Shown: positions 1 to 7,626 of the stretch, piece after piece | Layout of the letters: every line of letters starts with the position of its first letter | How positions within the stretch are numbered: position 1 is the stretch's first letter | NCBI GenBank assembly: GCA_038226665.1 | Contig: JBBRQI010000021.1 | Location: 1 to 51,495, forward strand | Length of the DNA: 51,495 nt | Direction of reading: 5' to 3' | Source of the DNA: SZAS-103 sp038226665 | Lineage (GTDB): Bacteria > Pseudomonadota > Gammaproteobacteria > Xanthomonadales > Xanthomonadaceae | The notes under the pieces: generated by a model | Databases searched by the model: none | Told to the model about the DNA's origin: nothing | What the model saw: only the letters and a program-made list of their open reading frames with translations | Translations under genes and position numbers: made by a program

Positions 1-74
1 GCTTCGGTCCCGAATTGATCCAGGAACTCCGGCATCGACAGACCCGCCTGGAACTGCACCATGTTCATCGCCAT
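1..74 (-). CDS. IS1595-family transposase, N-terminal fragment (cut by window edge)
   Basis: Only the first 24 codons are present (MAMNMVQFQAGLSMPEFLDQ and four more). The pattern MNxVQFQxGLSMPEF is the typical opening of IS1595-family (ISXO2-like) transposases, DDE enzymes with an N-terminal zinc-ribbon that would lie outside this window. The ATG at 74 is preceded by a purine-rich GGAGGTG, a good ribosome binding site. The identification rests on the N-terminal signature alone, so the family is likely and the subgroup unknown. It faces the same way as the truncated kinase gene upstream (159-1667) and is the likely cause of that truncation. Confidence 0.72.
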   Translation of the reverse strand, partial: MAMNMVQFQAGLSMPEFLDQFGTE

Positions 75-160
75 GACCCACCTCCACCTCGACAGTGGAG
101 GTACCATCGGCTTTGGCCGTCTCAGATCATGCGAAAGTTGGTTGAGGATCGACGCTAATC
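1..160 (-). mobile_element. End of an IS1595-family insertion sequence, running off the window
   Basis: The first 74 bases encode, on the minus strand, the start of an IS1595-type transposase. The roughly 85 bases upstream of that start would be the element's terminal region. The inner boundary is put near 160 because the neighbouring ABC1-kinase gene stops being homologous to its family there (its reading frame ends after GVIVAAS, where the family normally continues into membrane helices). The exact terminal inverted repeat and target duplication cannot be defined because the other end lies outside the window. Confidence 0.6.
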
Positions 161-1667
161 AGGAAGCAGCAACGATGACGCCGGTGCTGATGCGGTTCGC
201 GATTTTCTGCAGGTTCTCCATGAGCCGGGATTCCTCGAGCCCGGTGATGTGCACGCGCAGCTTGTTTGCGGCGAGCGTCTGCAGGAATTCGGAAACGCGC
301 TTGGGCGACTCGCGGATCAGCTCCTGCACTTCCATGAACTCGGTGGCCAGGTTCGCAGGCGAGAGCGACTTCATCATGCGGCGCCGTAATACGGATTCCA
401 GGTGCGACTTGATGATCTGGCGGGGATCGAGGTCCGGATCGAGCGCGTTGGACACGGCTTCCAGGTTCAGCAAGGTCTTGCCGAGCAGGCTGAGTTCCGG
501 CGGTGGCCGCAGTCCCGCCGCAATGGCGCGCGTGGTGATGCGCAGCAGCAGGCGTCCGTCGGACGTCGTGCCGGGATTCGAGGCCGAGGCGTACTGCGCC
601 ACCATCTGGCTGATGTCGCGCACAAACCCGGGTTCGTCGAAGTCTTCGAGGCGGGTTCCAAGCGCGATCGCCGACTCGGACGCATCTTCGCCGCGGCCGT
701 CCACGGTTGCCAGCATGAGCTTGAGCAACCGATCGCGCATGCGCGGCGCGATGTGGGCAACCATGCCGAGATCAAGCAAGGCGAGCTGGTTGTCCCTTGT
801 GAGGAGAAAGTTGCCCGGATGCGGATCGGCCTGGATCAACCCGTGTACGAAGATCTGGTCGAGATAGGCGCGCATCAATTCGGATGCCACTTCCGTCAAG
901 GGCTGTTCCAGGCGGCGCAACTCGGAGACCTTGGTCACTTTCTGGCCTTTGATCATCTCCATCGTCAACACGCGCGCAGTCGAGAAATCCGGCAAGAACT
1001 TCGGCACGAACAGGTTCGGATAGTCGGTCAGGTTTTTCGCGAATGTTTCGAGGTTGTCCGCTTCGGCGCGGTAGTCGAGTTCCGCGACCAAGCTCTTGCG
1101 GAATTCGCTGACCCAACCGGTGAAGCCGACGCGGCGGCCGGTGTCGCTGAACCTGTCGGCTTTTCCGGCCAGCGATGCCAGCAAATCCAGGTCGTCGCGA
1201 ATTCCAGCTGCGATGTCGGGGCGCTGCACTTTCACAGCAACGGCGCGTCCGTCGCGAAGCGTTGCCGAATGCACCTGCGCCAGTGACGCGGCTGCGATCG
1301 GTGTCTCGTCGAACGTCGCGAACATCTTGCTCAGCCGCACGCCAAGTTCGGATTCGATCACCTCGCGGATCTGGTCGAACGGAATCGGTGCGACATCGTC
1401 CTGCATCCGCTCCAGTGCGTCGATGTAGGGTTGCGGCACGAAATCCGGGCGCGTGGACAGGCCTTGTCCGATCTTGACGAACGTCGGACCGAGCCCCTCG
1501 AGGTCCTGGACGAATTCCTCGGGCTTTCCCTCGGGAATGTTTTGCGATTTCGCGTCCTGCAGCAGAGGGTCATCGGGATCGACTGTGCTGAAGATTCCGG
1601 CATTGCGGTACTTCAACATCACCCTGCCAACCTCGACAGCGCGTGAAATAGGCCGTGGTTCGTCCAT
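159..1667 (-). CDS. ABC1/UbiB-family atypical kinase, C-terminus truncated by IS
   Basis: A 502-residue AarF/UbiB (ABC1) family protein. These protein-kinase-like ATPases support ubiquinone synthesis or lipid homeostasis and usually sit at the membrane. Seen: the family KxGQ motif (FVKIGQGLSTRPD), the alanine-rich loop AAASLAQVH that replaces the glycine loop, the catalytic stretch QADPHPGNFLL and the metal-binding LLDLG. The protein ends at ISTGVIVAAS followed by TGA, where relatives normally continue with one or two C-terminal transmembrane helices. The stop appears to be supplied by the adjoining IS end. The kinase fold itself is complete, so a soluble, partly active product is possible. 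Start ATG at 1667 has AGGGAA about ten bases upstream. Whether it is the real ubiB or an accessory paralogue cannot be told here. Confidence 0.85.
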   Translation of the reverse strand: MDEPRPISRAVEVGRVMLKYRNAGIFSTVDPDDPLLQDAKSQNIPEGKPEEFVQDLEGLGPTFVKIGQGLSTRPDFVPQPYIDALERMQDDVAPIPFDQIREVIESELGVRLSKMFATFDETPIAAASLAQVHSATLRDGRAVAVKVQRPDIAAGIRDDLDLLASLAGKADRFSDTGRRVGFTGWVSEFRKSLVAELDYRAEADNLETFAKNLTDYPNLFVPKFLPDFSTARVLTMEMIKGQKVTKVSELRRLEQPLTEVASELMRAYLDQIFVHGLIQADPHPGNFLLTRDNQLALLDLGMVAHIAPRMRDRLLKLMLATVDGRGEDASESAIALGTRLEDFDEPGFVRDISQMVAQYASASNPGTTSDGRLLLRITTRAIAAGLRPPPELSLLGKTLLNLEAVSNALDPDLDPRQIIKSHLESVLRRRMMKSLSPANLATEFMEVQELIRESPKRVSEFLQTLAANKLRVHITGLEESRLMENLQKIANRISTGVIVAAS

Positions 1668-1783
1668 GTTGAGGGTTCCCTGTGGGTGCGGCCTTCCTGG
1701 CCGTGAATGCAGGTGCTGCCATTGAACGTAGCTGGATCGATCTGAACGGTTTACAAACTCGTGTGCGGATCAGGGCAACAATG

Positions 1784-2089
1784 TCATTGCGAATCGAGGT
1801 CCAGACCCGATCGGTTGGGCACGGATTGTGCCTTTTGATCGGCATGCTCATTTCCAGTTGGCGACTCGACTTTCGCGCGAATGATGTCGTGAGCGATGAG
1901 CATCTGATCAAGCCGCAGCCTCGCGTGTGCCGCGTGGTCAGCGCCGGCAACGGTTTCAATCGCGATTCCACGCTCGGCGAAGGCCAGCCAAAAGTCTCCC
2001 TGATCAGCGTCAGGGTATTTCTGCACGATAGCCGGCAGTTCGGCTTCCAACTGGTCGAGCAGACCATCGAGCTTATCCAGGGTTTCCAT
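1784..2089 (-). CDS. Hypothetical protein, 101 aa
   Basis: Not recognised. The product (METLDKLDGLLDQLEAELPA at the start) has an acidic, helical N-terminal half with regularly spaced leucines, which could form a short coiled coil, then a hydrophilic tail. There is no signal peptide or membrane segment. The start at 2089 has only a weak AAAGAAA upstream. It lies on the same strand as the ABC1 kinase and the glycine-zipper gene, about 115 bases upstream of the kinase start, so co-transcription with the kinase is possible. Coding potential is judged from amino-acid composition alone, so a spurious frame is not excluded. Confidence 0.45.
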   Translation of the reverse strand: METLDKLDGLLDQLEAELPAIVQKYPDADQGDFWLAFAERGIAIETVAGADHAAHARLRLDQMLIAHDIIRAKVESPTGNEHADQKAQSVPNRSGLDLDSQ

Positions 2090-2184
2090 ATGGGTTTCTT
2101 TGAGTCGACAAGCCTATCGACGTCGCCCAGGTGGTCGGAACGCTTCCTTGCGTGACAGCAAATTTGTCTTGAGCATGATGGAAA

Positions 2185-2206
2185 GCGGGCACCATAAGGT
2201 GCCCGC
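2185..2206 (-). terminator. Hairpin terminator after glycine-zipper gene 1
   Basis: Perfect 9-bp stem GCGGGCACC / GGTGCCCGC with a 4-base loop, 28 bases past the stop of the gene at 2234-2743. On the minus strand it is followed by TTTCC, a short T run. The stem core is the same as in the hairpin after the paralogue (5284-5303). Confidence 0.65.
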
Positions 2207-2233
2207 CGCAAATCGCATCACTGACTCTGAAGA

Positions 2234-2743
2234 TCAGCTGCGGCTGTCGGTCTTTCCACCCGAAATCGGATGCTCGACGCGATGCCATGCAGCGCGCGTT
2301 GCCTGCTTGGCCTCTTCCCATCCCAAACGCGAAGTTCCCTTGGTTTTCTCCCAATCCGTCTGGAGGCGCGACTCGGTCTGATTCCAGTTCGATTCGGGAT
2401 CGGCCTTGCGCGCCATGTATCCGGCGCGATATGCCGGCGCGTAGTCGTCGTACGAGTACTTCGTATTGTGGTACGGCTCGCTGGCGTAGGATTCACGCCA
2501 GTAGGACTCCTCGGCGGTCGGATTGACTGCTTCACCGACGCCCTTGCCGGCCAGTCCACCAACCACGGCGCCGACAACACCGCCGACGACCGTGCCCACG
2601 GGACCGACGATTGATCCCGCTGCTGCGCCTGCTACCGCGCCGCCAGCCGCTCCTACACCCGTTCCGACAGGATGCGCGCCGGGCGCACCGCTGATGGGAT
2701 CACGGTTCATGTCTCTCGCTTCCTGCGTCTTGATATCCGTCAT
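2234..2743 (-). CDS. Glycine-zipper (YMGG-like) protein, paralogue 1
   Basis: 169-residue protein. Residues about 15-75 form a glycine zipper: GTGVGAAGGAVAGAAAGSIV followed by GPVGTVVGGVVGAVVGGLAG, a Gly/Ala/Val run with GxxxG spacing that usually packs into membranes or oligomers. The C-terminal half is hydrophilic and aromatic (SYWRESY, YSYDDYAPAYRAGYMARK, then W-containing helices). There is no signal peptide. The ATG at 2743 is preferred over upstream starts because AAGGAG lies seven bases before it. It is a clear paralogue of 5338-5955: the segment MNRDPI(S/T)G.PG.HPVGTG, the zipper and YDDY.PAYRAGYM all recur. The function is unknown; a stress-linked envelope role is only an inference from the fold type and the nearby DUF1328 gene. 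Confidence 0.8.
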   Translation of the reverse strand: MTDIKTQEARDMNRDPISGAPGAHPVGTGVGAAGGAVAGAAAGSIVGPVGTVVGGVVGAVVGGLAGKGVGEAVNPTAEESYWRESYASEPYHNTKYSYDDYAPAYRAGYMARKADPESNWNQTESRLQTDWEKTKGTSRLGWEEAKQATRAAWHRVEHPISGGKTDSRS

Positions 2744-2840
2744 GTCAAAGCTCCTTGTGGTGGGCATTGCGGCCCAGATGATGTCGTCACAGACGACGGT
2801 TGCCCGAACTCCGTTCGAGTCAATTCCTGCAGGTCTACTA

Positions 2841-2996
2841 CTACGCCTTCTTCTTGAGGAAGCTCACGATTGCCAGGATGATGAACACGACGAACAGCAC
2901 CTCGGCGATCCATGCGGCGCTACCTGCAAAGCCGCCGAATCCAAGGACAGCGGCGATGATTGCGATGACGAAAAAAACGACGGCATAGTGCAGCAT
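2841..2996 (-). CDS. DUF1328 small membrane protein (YtjA-like)
   Basis: A 51-residue peptide, MLHYAVVFFVIAIIAAVLGF and onward, with two hydrophobic helices (about residues 4-23 and 29-46) around a GFGG..AGSAAWIAE turn and a basic SFLKKKA end. This matches the DUF1328/YtjA family of tiny inner-membrane proteins, often stress-induced and of unknown function. The start is fixed by a perfect AGGAGGT eight bases upstream. It is 98 bases upstream of the glycine-zipper gene in the same direction and could be co-transcribed with it. Too short for most gene callers but well supported by family length (about 50-60 aa). Confidence 0.88.
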   Translation of the reverse strand: MLHYAVVFFVIAIIAAVLGFGGFAGSAAWIAEVLFVVFIILAIVSFLKKKA

Positions 2997-3221
2997 GTTG
3001 CGACCTCCTGTTGTGATGCCGATGGGGATCTTGCTTGCTCAAGTCGTGCCGCGAACAAATACTTCGTACGCACAGCCAAAACATAGAGCAATCTTTGTGC
3101 CAATACTTGAATTGCAGGGCCGCACGCTCAAGAGTCGCGCAAATCCCCATTGCCTGCAGGGCCTCGTCCCGAGAGAGAGACTGGATTCCCGGAAAGCTCC
3201 AGAAAAAGTTACCCAGTCTGA

Positions 3222-3821
3222 AAAAGATGCAACGGGGCCGCGTTCTATCCCGAGATCGCACCGACTGGATCGATGGATGCGAGCATGTTCATGAGCTCGC
3301 CTTCGGGCGGTAGCGAAAGCATGCACCTGATGTACCTGTTGGTGATCGCCGCGACCGAACACAATATCGACCTGTCGGCGGCTTATTTCGTACCCGACGA
3401 ACTCATGATCCAGTCACTCCTTGCAGCGCGCAAGCGGGGAGTGAAAGTCCGCATCCTGCTGCCGGGCAAGTACACCGATTCGCAAGCCGTCCGCCTGGCA
3501 TCGAAAGCCGAGTGGGGGCGCTTGCTCGCCGCCGGCGTGCAAATGTACGAATACCAGCCCACGATGATCCACAACAAGATGCTGATCGCGGACGACGAAA
3601 TGGTATCCGTCGGCTCGACCAATTTCGACATCCGCTCCTTCCAGCTCAACGACGAGGCAAGCCTCAACGTTTACGACAAGTCGTTTGCGTCGCACATGAC
3701 GACTGTTTACGAAGACGACCTTGGCAAGGCCAGCCCCTACACGCACGAAATGTGGAAGCAGCGGTCCTGGAAGCAGAAGCTCGGCGAGATCCTGATCCTG
3801 CCGATCAAGTCCCAGTTGTAG
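3222..3821 (+). pseudogene. Cardiolipin synthase (PLD family), C-terminal remnant
   Basis: The open frame begins after a TGA at 3219-3221 and reads GAAFYPEIAPTG, then SSPSGGSES, AYFVPDELMIQSLL and one intact HKD motif, HNKMLIADDEMVSVGSTNFD. These are the second half of a phospholipase-D type cardiolipin synthase. Full enzymes have about 400-480 residues and two HKD motifs that build one active site; here the first HKD half and the N-terminal membrane part are missing. An internal ATG at 3273 could express 182 residues, but no convincing ribosome binding site precedes it. A full-length Cls acts at the inner membrane; this fragment should be inactive alone, although single-HKD proteins can dimerise. 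The 5' break shows no recognisable mobile element. Confidence 0.75.
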
Positions 3822-4126
3822 AACCGGGAAATGGCGCAGTGGGCCGACCATTGCCTGATCCCGTTGGACACTTTCGGGCGTCGTTTGGCCGCGGCCCCGC
3901 CGCTCCGGCGCGGCGCTCCGGCGCTCAGAAAAACTCGAAGAACTGCACATCGTTTGTCGATTTACGCTCCCGACAAGTTCAGTACCGCGCGGCTTTGCCC
4001 AGCATCACAGCGAATATGGTGGTGCCAGTAGGATGCTGCCGGTATCAGACGAAACAGGGTTCGTCATTAACGAATGATGACGCAGCGTACTGGGACTGAT
4101 GCTCGCCCACGATTGCCTCGCCGCAT
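3822..4126. other. Intergenic stretch without a recognisable gene
   Basis: About 305 bases between the cardiolipin-synthase remnant and the convergent esterase gene. The short open frames here lack ribosome binding sites and recognisable product. A GC-rich run (GGCCGCGGCCCCGCCGCTCC, about 3887-3906) can fold but is not followed by a T run, so I do not call it a terminator. Confidence 0.5.
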
Positions 4127-4981
4127 CTAGCGCCCCGTGTTCTCGTGCGGGTTGAAAACCGCACGAAACGCCTTCAGCGCTGCCGGATGGTAAATCGTTG
4201 CGTGATGCTCATCCGGCATCTTCTCGTAGTGCCAGTGCAGGCCGGGCGGCGCATTCGCGGCAAGGACATCCACGAACCGCTGCATCGTTCCGGGAATCAT
4301 TTCCTCGTCGCTGTTCGCCAGGTAGAGCGTATTCGCGAGGTTGTGTTGTTTTCCAAGATCCGTTGCCGCGCTGTTGACAAGCTTCTGATTGTTCCACCAC
4401 AGGCTCGGATCGAACGCAATGTAGGTGTCGAACAAATCAGGTTCCTTCAGCAATGTCTCGACGACGAACAACCCGGCAAGCGACTCGCCAACGATGGCTG
4501 TCTCGTCGGTCGTTCGGTAGCGCGCCTTGACCTGCGGCATCAGCTCGGCCCGGATGAATGCGCGGAAAGCCGCCGATCCGCCGACGTGCGGCGCGATCTT
4601 CTTGTCGTTTTCGTTCTCGGTGGGGCCGGTCAAATCGCGGCGGCGCTCGGTGTTCTCGATGCCAACGAGGATGAAGGGGCGCATCGTCGCATTGCCTGCC
4701 GAGACTTGCACGAGACCGGCCACGTGCAGGAAGTCTTCGCCAATGCCGCCGTCCGGCATATAAAGAACGGGTAATCGCGTCGATGGCGAATCGCTATAAA
4801 CCGGCGGAAAATAAACATTGATGCGCCGCGTCTCGCCCAGGGTCTTCGAAGCAATCGTAAAGGTTTCACCGACGACCAGCGGCGCTGCTTTTTGTTGCGC
4901 GCCAGCGGGCAGCCCGAAGAGCGCTAAAAAAATAAAACAAACAACGGTACAAATCACGGCGCGTGATGTGATCACTTGCAT
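4127..4981 (-). CDS. Secreted alpha/beta-hydrolase esterase (esterase D/IroE-like)
   Basis: 284-residue predicted exported esterase of the PF00756 type. The N-terminus has a signal peptide (AVICTVVCFIFLALFGLPAGA, cleavage near GAQQ). Seen after it: LPVLYMPDGG, the nucleophile elbow GESLAG with the serine, FDPSLWW (the D/E region) and a late histidine cluster DEHHATIYH. Relatives hydrolyse siderophore esters or small acyl esters in the periplasm; the substrate cannot be read from the sequence. The ATG at 4981 is chosen because it gives a compact signal peptide, but its AGGAG is only two bases away. A TTG at 4999 with AGGTG at proper spacing is a real alternative. It stands alone between intergenic stretches, and nothing nearby suggests iron uptake. 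Confidence 0.82.
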   Translation of the reverse strand: MQVITSRAVICTVVCFIFLALFGLPAGAQQKAAPLVVGETFTIASKTLGETRRINVYFPPVYSDSPSTRLPVLYMPDGGIGEDFLHVAGLVQVSAGNATMRPFILVGIENTERRRDLTGPTENENDKKIAPHVGGSAAFRAFIRAELMPQVKARYRTTDETAIVGESLAGLFVVETLLKEPDLFDTYIAFDPSLWWNNQKLVNSAATDLGKQHNLANTLYLANSDEEMIPGTMQRFVDVLAANAPPGLHWHYEKMPDEHHATIYHPAALKAFRAVFNPHENTGR

Positions 4982-5283
4982 GACTCCTGGTGCGTCCAAT
5001 CGCCCAACACCTGAATCCGGCCGTGCGCGAAGAGGCTTGAAAGATCAGCGGGCCAACAAGGCGACATGAGTGTATCCCCTGTGGGATTCCCTGGTCTGTT
5101 CCACTGCGGAACCATGAATCATTCAAGCGGAAGACGGTCCCGCATCCGCACTAAATTACCTGATCCATGGTTCAAATTCCAAACGCGCATCATTCAAGCA
5201 AGTGATCATTTCTTTGCATTCGGAATGCATCAACTGCTGGCGAACACCTCATTTTTTCGACGACACACTTCAGCACATGAAAA
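4982..5283. other. Intergenic stretch upstream of the esterase
   Basis: About 300 bases between the esterase start and the terminator of glycine-zipper gene 2. It is noticeably more AT-rich than the surrounding genes and presumably carries the esterase promoter on the minus strand, but no box pair is clear enough to call. No coding frame with a ribosome binding site was seen. Confidence 0.45.
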
Positions 5284-5303
5284 CGGGCACCTTGCGGTGC
5301 CCG
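5284..5303 (-). terminator. Rho-independent terminator after glycine-zipper gene 2
   Basis: Perfect 8-bp stem CGGGCACC / GGTGCCCG with a TTGC loop, followed on the minus strand by TTTTC. It lies 34 bases beyond the stop at 5338. The stem is the same as in the terminator of paralogue 1. Confidence 0.72.
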
Positions 5304-5337
5304 TCGTCGTTGTTCAAGCAAATCTTGTCGGCTTTTA

Positions 5338-5955
5338 CTAGCTGTTGATTCCCGCGTGTTGCCAAGCGGCCTGGCTGGCGTCCCGGGCATCTTCCCAGCG
5401 CAGGCGGGATGTGCCCTTGTTGCGCTCCCAGTCGCTCATCAATTCAGGCTCGACCTGATCCCAGGAGCGATCGGCATACTCGCTGCGATGCATGTAGCCG
5501 GCGCGATACGCCGGGCCATAGTCGTCGTATGTGAAGTTCTTGTTGTAGTACGGCTCGGTTATGAAGGCGCGTTGCCAATAGGCGTCCTCTTCGGTCGGAT
5601 TGACTGCTTCGCCAACGCTGTGGCCGGCTGCTGCACCGACGATCGCACCGACGACTCCACCGACGACCGTACCGACTGGCCCGGCGAGGGAACCGGCTGC
5701 GGCGCCTGCGATCATGCCGCCCGTGGTACCGATGCCGGTACCGACAGGATGCGAACCCGGGCTGCCAGTGATCGGATCGCGGTTCATCGCGCTGGCCTCG
5801 GCCTTGTCGAGGGTCTTCGCATAGTCCTCGTCAGCCTTGGCGAATGTCTTGTCCGCTTTCTCGGTGGCTTCCATGCGTTCCTTGCTGGCCTGTACCTGAG
5901 CCTTGTCGCGATCCGTCGCGGCGTTATCGAGATCCCTCTGGAATTGCTGGTTCAT
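5338..5955 (-). CDS. Glycine-zipper protein, paralogue 2 with coiled N-terminal extension
   Basis: 205 residues. Compared with the paralogue at 2234-2743 it has an extra, highly charged N-terminal helix of about 55 residues (MNQQFQRDLDNAATDRDKAQ, rich in A/K/E/D) that should form a coiled coil. Then come the shared MNRDPITGSPGSHPVGTG, a GxxxG zipper (about residues 70-110), and the YDDYGPAYRAGYM tail with conserved tryptophans. ATG at 5955 is fixed by AAGGAG at ideal spacing. There is no signal peptide, so the zipper either inserts in the inner membrane or drives self-assembly. The two genes and their terminators look like the products of one duplication. The function is unknown. Confidence 0.8.
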   Translation of the reverse strand: MNQQFQRDLDNAATDRDKAQVQASKERMEATEKADKTFAKADEDYAKTLDKAEASAMNRDPITGSPGSHPVGTGIGTTGGMIAGAAAGSLAGPVGTVVGGVVGAIVGAAAGHSVGEAVNPTEEDAYWQRAFITEPYYNKNFTYDDYGPAYRAGYMHRSEYADRSWDQVEPELMSDWERNKGTSRLRWEDARDASQAAWQHAGINS

Positions 5956-6116
5956 GGTGAACTCCTTGTAGGTTTGGGCTTCGGTCTTTTGAAGAAATCC
6001 GGCCCAAGGCAACAATAAGCCTGCCCCAATGAATCGCTGCAAACACAGATAGCTGCTTCTAACATTTCGTTCAGTCGAGCGTGGGGCTGGTGCCTGATGG
6101 AATGGCAATGAACGCC
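5956..6116. other. Upstream region of glycine-zipper gene 2, no gene seen
   Basis: About 160 bases, relatively AT-rich (for example TCTAACATTTCGTTCAGTCG near 6058). This is the likely promoter region of paralogue 2, but no clear consensus boxes were found. Confidence 0.4.
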
Positions 6117-6323
6117 CTATCCATCGTCGCGGGACATTTGACTTGCAATCGAAGACCATCGCCAGCGCAGTGAGCGCGCGCTGTGCTTTTCGACCAGTTT
6201 GCCCGGGCGCGGTGGATGCCAGGAAAGCGAAACAAGAACCTCGCGATCAGCCGATGCGCCAAGTGCTTGCGACGACCAGCTCAGCAGACCCAGGGCGAGA
6301 TGCAGGAAGGTGGAGTGGCGCAT
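6117..6323 (-). CDS. Possible small secreted protein, 68 aa
   Basis: Doubtful gene. The frame opens MRHSTFLHLALGLLSWSSQA, which resembles a signal peptide ending near ALGA, and a GAGG lies six bases before the ATG. The remaining 45 residues are basic and Trp/Ser/Arg-rich and match nothing I know. It points toward glycine-zipper gene 2 on the same strand. The frame could be chance in GC-rich DNA. Confidence 0.28.
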   Translation of the reverse strand: MRHSTFLHLALGLLSWSSQALGASADREVLVSLSWHPPRPGKLVEKHSARSLRWRWSSIASQMSRDDG

Positions 6324-6507
6324 GGCATGCCTCGCACGCAACAGCGTGCCGACGAAAGCCTGTGATCAAGGCGGGATTTAAAGTCACGCAAGGAGTGAGT
6401 CGCCATCTGCGTCAAAGGTTGCAATCAAGTTCGCTGGATCTTGAGTCGTGATTTTCACTGGCGACATCGCAGCGAGCAAGGGTTCGACGTCAGTTCTGCC
6501 ACAGCAC
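6324..6507. other. Intergenic stretch, nothing recognised
   Basis: About 180 bases between the doubtful small gene and the 3' end of the DUF2785 gene. No hairpin with a T run was found on either strand. Confidence 0.4.
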
Positions 6508-7407
6508 TCACGGCACTGTCTTCACCGTTGCAACGAGTACCGGCTTGAGCCGGTGGATGTTCGCGTCGCCGCTCTGGTCGGCTTCGATGTACAGGCTCAT
6601 CAGGAATGCCATCAGGTCGTGGCGACGCGCGAGCCAATGGCTATCGTTGTACGCCTGCGCGGGATCGCCGATCTTCGGCGGCAGCGCGTTGAACCACTTC
6701 ATCCATTCCGCCTCGGAATAGAAGCCGCGCTGGGCGATGTACAGCACCGGCCGCGCGAGGCGTCCGCTTTCGCCAAACACATAGGCAGGCGCTGCATCGG
6801 GCACGACCTGGGTGGCGACTGCAGCGAGGATGCGATCGGCCTGATCTTTTTCCAGCGCCGTGTTGAGGGCAAGTTGCATGAGCCAGTCCGATCCGTGCGC
6901 GACGCCGTGGCGCCAGCCTTCCTTGTCGTCGAAGCCGCGATAGTCTTTCAGCGATTCGAGGAAGCTCGCGGCTTTCTCGACCATCGTGGTGCGTTCCTCG
7001 GGCGTCATCCACGGCTTGATGCGATCGGTTCGCGCGACTTCGGATAGAACCAGTGCTGCATACGGGCGACGAAAACCTTGTTCATCGTCGCCATCGAGTT
7101 GCGCGTACAACGCATCGCGCATCGCACGCAAGCCATCGGCATCGAAAGCATTCGCACGCATCCATGCCGCCAGCGCCGAGTACGCGATGTCGTCGCGCAT
7201 CGCCGGATCGGGATCGCCGAGGCAAGCGATCAAGGCCATTGCGAGCGGCTTGCGCGCATCGTTATCCGACATCTCGAATTTCAATGCCTTGAGCGCTTGC
7301 AACGACGCAATGGTCTGTCCATCTGGTGGGCATGCCGCGAGCGCGGGCGCAACCAGCAACATCGGCGTCATCAACAACGCCGGCAACCATCCCATCGACT
7401 TGCGCAT
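6508..7407 (-). CDS. DUF2785-type exported protein
   Basis: 299 residues with an N-terminal signal peptide (MRKSMGWLPALLMTPMLLVA, then PALAACPPDG). The mature part is almost wholly helical, with repeated motifs such as DDIAYSALAAWMR, RPYAALVLSEVAR, the stretch YRGFDDKEGWRHGVAHGSDW and a late LARRHDLMAFL. The run GWRHGVAHGSDWLMQLALN is characteristic of DUF2785, a family of unknown function; the conserved His/Asp/Trp cluster suggests a binding or catalytic pocket. The ATG at 7407 has GGAG nine bases upstream; an ATG at 7422 is less well placed. The gene is divergent from amtB, with a shared 219-base promoter region. Confidence 0.75.
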   Translation of the reverse strand: MRKSMGWLPALLMTPMLLVAPALAACPPDGQTIASLQALKALKFEMSDNDARKPLAMALIACLGDPDPAMRDDIAYSALAAWMRANAFDADGLRAMRDALYAQLDGDDEQGFRRPYAALVLSEVARTDRIKPWMTPEERTTMVEKAASFLESLKDYRGFDDKEGWRHGVAHGSDWLMQLALNTALEKDQADRILAAVATQVVPDAAPAYVFGESGRLARPVLYIAQRGFYSEAEWMKWFNALPPKIGDPAQAYNDSHWLARRHDLMAFLMSLYIEADQSGDANIHRLKPVLVATVKTVP

Positions 7408-7626
7408 GCCCGTGATCTCCATCGAATGACGCACACCGTAGCCGCAGCGTCGACGCGTGACAAGATGCATCGGCCGCGACGCATTGACGCACCGTTCCTT
7501 GACCGCCTGAAAGGCATCAGGCTTACTGCGACGCGCAGCCGGCCGGGGATGGCCGACTCGCTCCAACGGCGACAAATCACGCGTTGCATTCTTTCTTGAA
7601 GCTGCGCTCATCGAGGGGACATCACC

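Noticed and set aside
2523..3086. Plus-strand Pro/Thr/Ala-rich open frame opposite the glycine-zipper gene
   Set aside because: The PTTPPTTVPTGP pattern is the antisense of the Gly/Val zipper codons. No ribosome binding site.
3887..3920. GC-rich foldable run after the cardiolipin-synthase remnant as terminator
   Set aside because: No T run follows on either strand, and the stem has several alternative pairings.
7408..7626. Sigma-54 promoter for amtB
   Set aside because: A TTGCAT occurs near 7584, but no GG lies at the required spacing, so the -24/-12 pattern is not met.
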